Assembly (NCBI GenBank): GCA_963765815.1
Contig: CAVXXT010000005.1
Location: 1 to 64,000 of the forward strand
Length of the DNA stretch: 64,000 nucleotides
Direction of reading: 5' to 3'
Source: DATLNF01 sp963765815
GTDB taxonomy: Bacteria; Actinomycetota; Actinomycetes; BP-191
This document shows positions 63,962-64,000 of this stretch, piece after piece (within the stretch, counting starts at the first letter, position 1; each line of letters opens with the position of its first letter). The notes beneath the pieces were generated by a model. That model had not been told where the DNA came from. It saw nothing but the letters and a program-made list of their open reading frames with translations, and did not search any database. The translations under genes were made by a program, and so were the position numbers.

Positions 63962-64000
63962 CCGATGCCCCGCTCGACGACGCTGCGCTCTTCGCCGACC
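63958..64000 (+). CDS. 5' end of the next gene in the leuCD operon (truncated by window edge)
   Basis: GTG 63958 overlaps the leuD stop and opens MTDAPLDDAALFAD before the window ends. The coupling makes it a credible gene start, but 14 residues are too few to name it. Confidence 0.55.
   Translation, partial: MTDAPLDDAALFAD

Overview
Nearly the whole window (about 2.34-64 kb) is high-GC actinobacterial chromosome. The evidence is GlgE/TreS/maltokinase glucan metabolism, many GTG starts, 4-nt ATGA/GTGA overlaps, leaderless promoters of the TANNNT-N7-start type, and a gene order close to that of Mycobacterium tuberculosis around Rv1326-1328 and Rv2988-3032. The lineage within the Actinomycetia is not resolved. 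The first ~2.34 kb look different: lower GC, alphaproteobacterial (Rhizobiales-like) glycosyltransferase C-terminus, GH130 glycosidase and a small protein. They join the actinobacterial part abruptly inside glgB, most likely as an assembly chimera.

Layout. (1) 2.3-16.4 kb: alpha-glucan block with glgB (broken by the junction), maltokinase, treS and glgE on the minus strand, divergent glgP, then a hydrolase-glgX pair and a DUF4097/PadR operon with twin palindromic operators. (2) 10.56-11.71 and 18.92-20.04 kb: two single-gene cassettes. Each encodes a winged-helix plus DUF559/Vsr-like nuclease protein, is bounded by long palindromes that are copies of each other, and has an actinobacterial DnaA-box 9-mer upstream of the gene. 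This is the most unusual feature of the window. (3) 20-24.4 kb: acyltransferase and a methyltransferase-GH57-GT4 operon like the mycobacterial methylglucose lipopolysaccharide genes. (4) 24.5-38 kb: etfBA, a badly disrupted AMP ligase, cysteine desulfurase, mnmA, a MetE-like protein, ligA, a secreted PNGase A-like protein and gatCAB. (5) 37.8-41.1 kb: a membrane protein coupled to a galactose-oxidase-type copper radical oxidase with a sortase signal. (6) 42-63.9 kb: branched-chain amino acid genes ilvD, ilvBNC, serA, leuA, leuB, ilvE, cimA and leuCD. These have three leader-peptide regulatory regions and a divergent IclR/NdgR-type regulator. gltX, tRNA-Gln, tRNA-Glu, an HNH endonuclease and a HiPIP-like protein lie between.

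The genes combine sensibly. Trehalose/maltose-1-phosphate glucan synthesis (TreS, Mak, GlgE, GlgB) is opposed by GlgP and GlgX. GatCAB with GltX and tRNA-Gln implies the indirect Gln-tRNA route. CimA with IlvBNCDE and LeuABCD gives complete Ile/Val/Leu synthesis.

Sequence quality. About a dozen otherwise conserved genes (treS, glgE, GT4, etfA, cysteine desulfurase, ligA, gatA, leuA and others) carry frameshifts. Nearly all that I resolved by hand are single-base insertions. They are treated as probable sequencing errors and the genes are annotated across them. No CRISPR array, rRNA or recognisable transposase was seen. No stretch longer than 300 bases lacks a gene.
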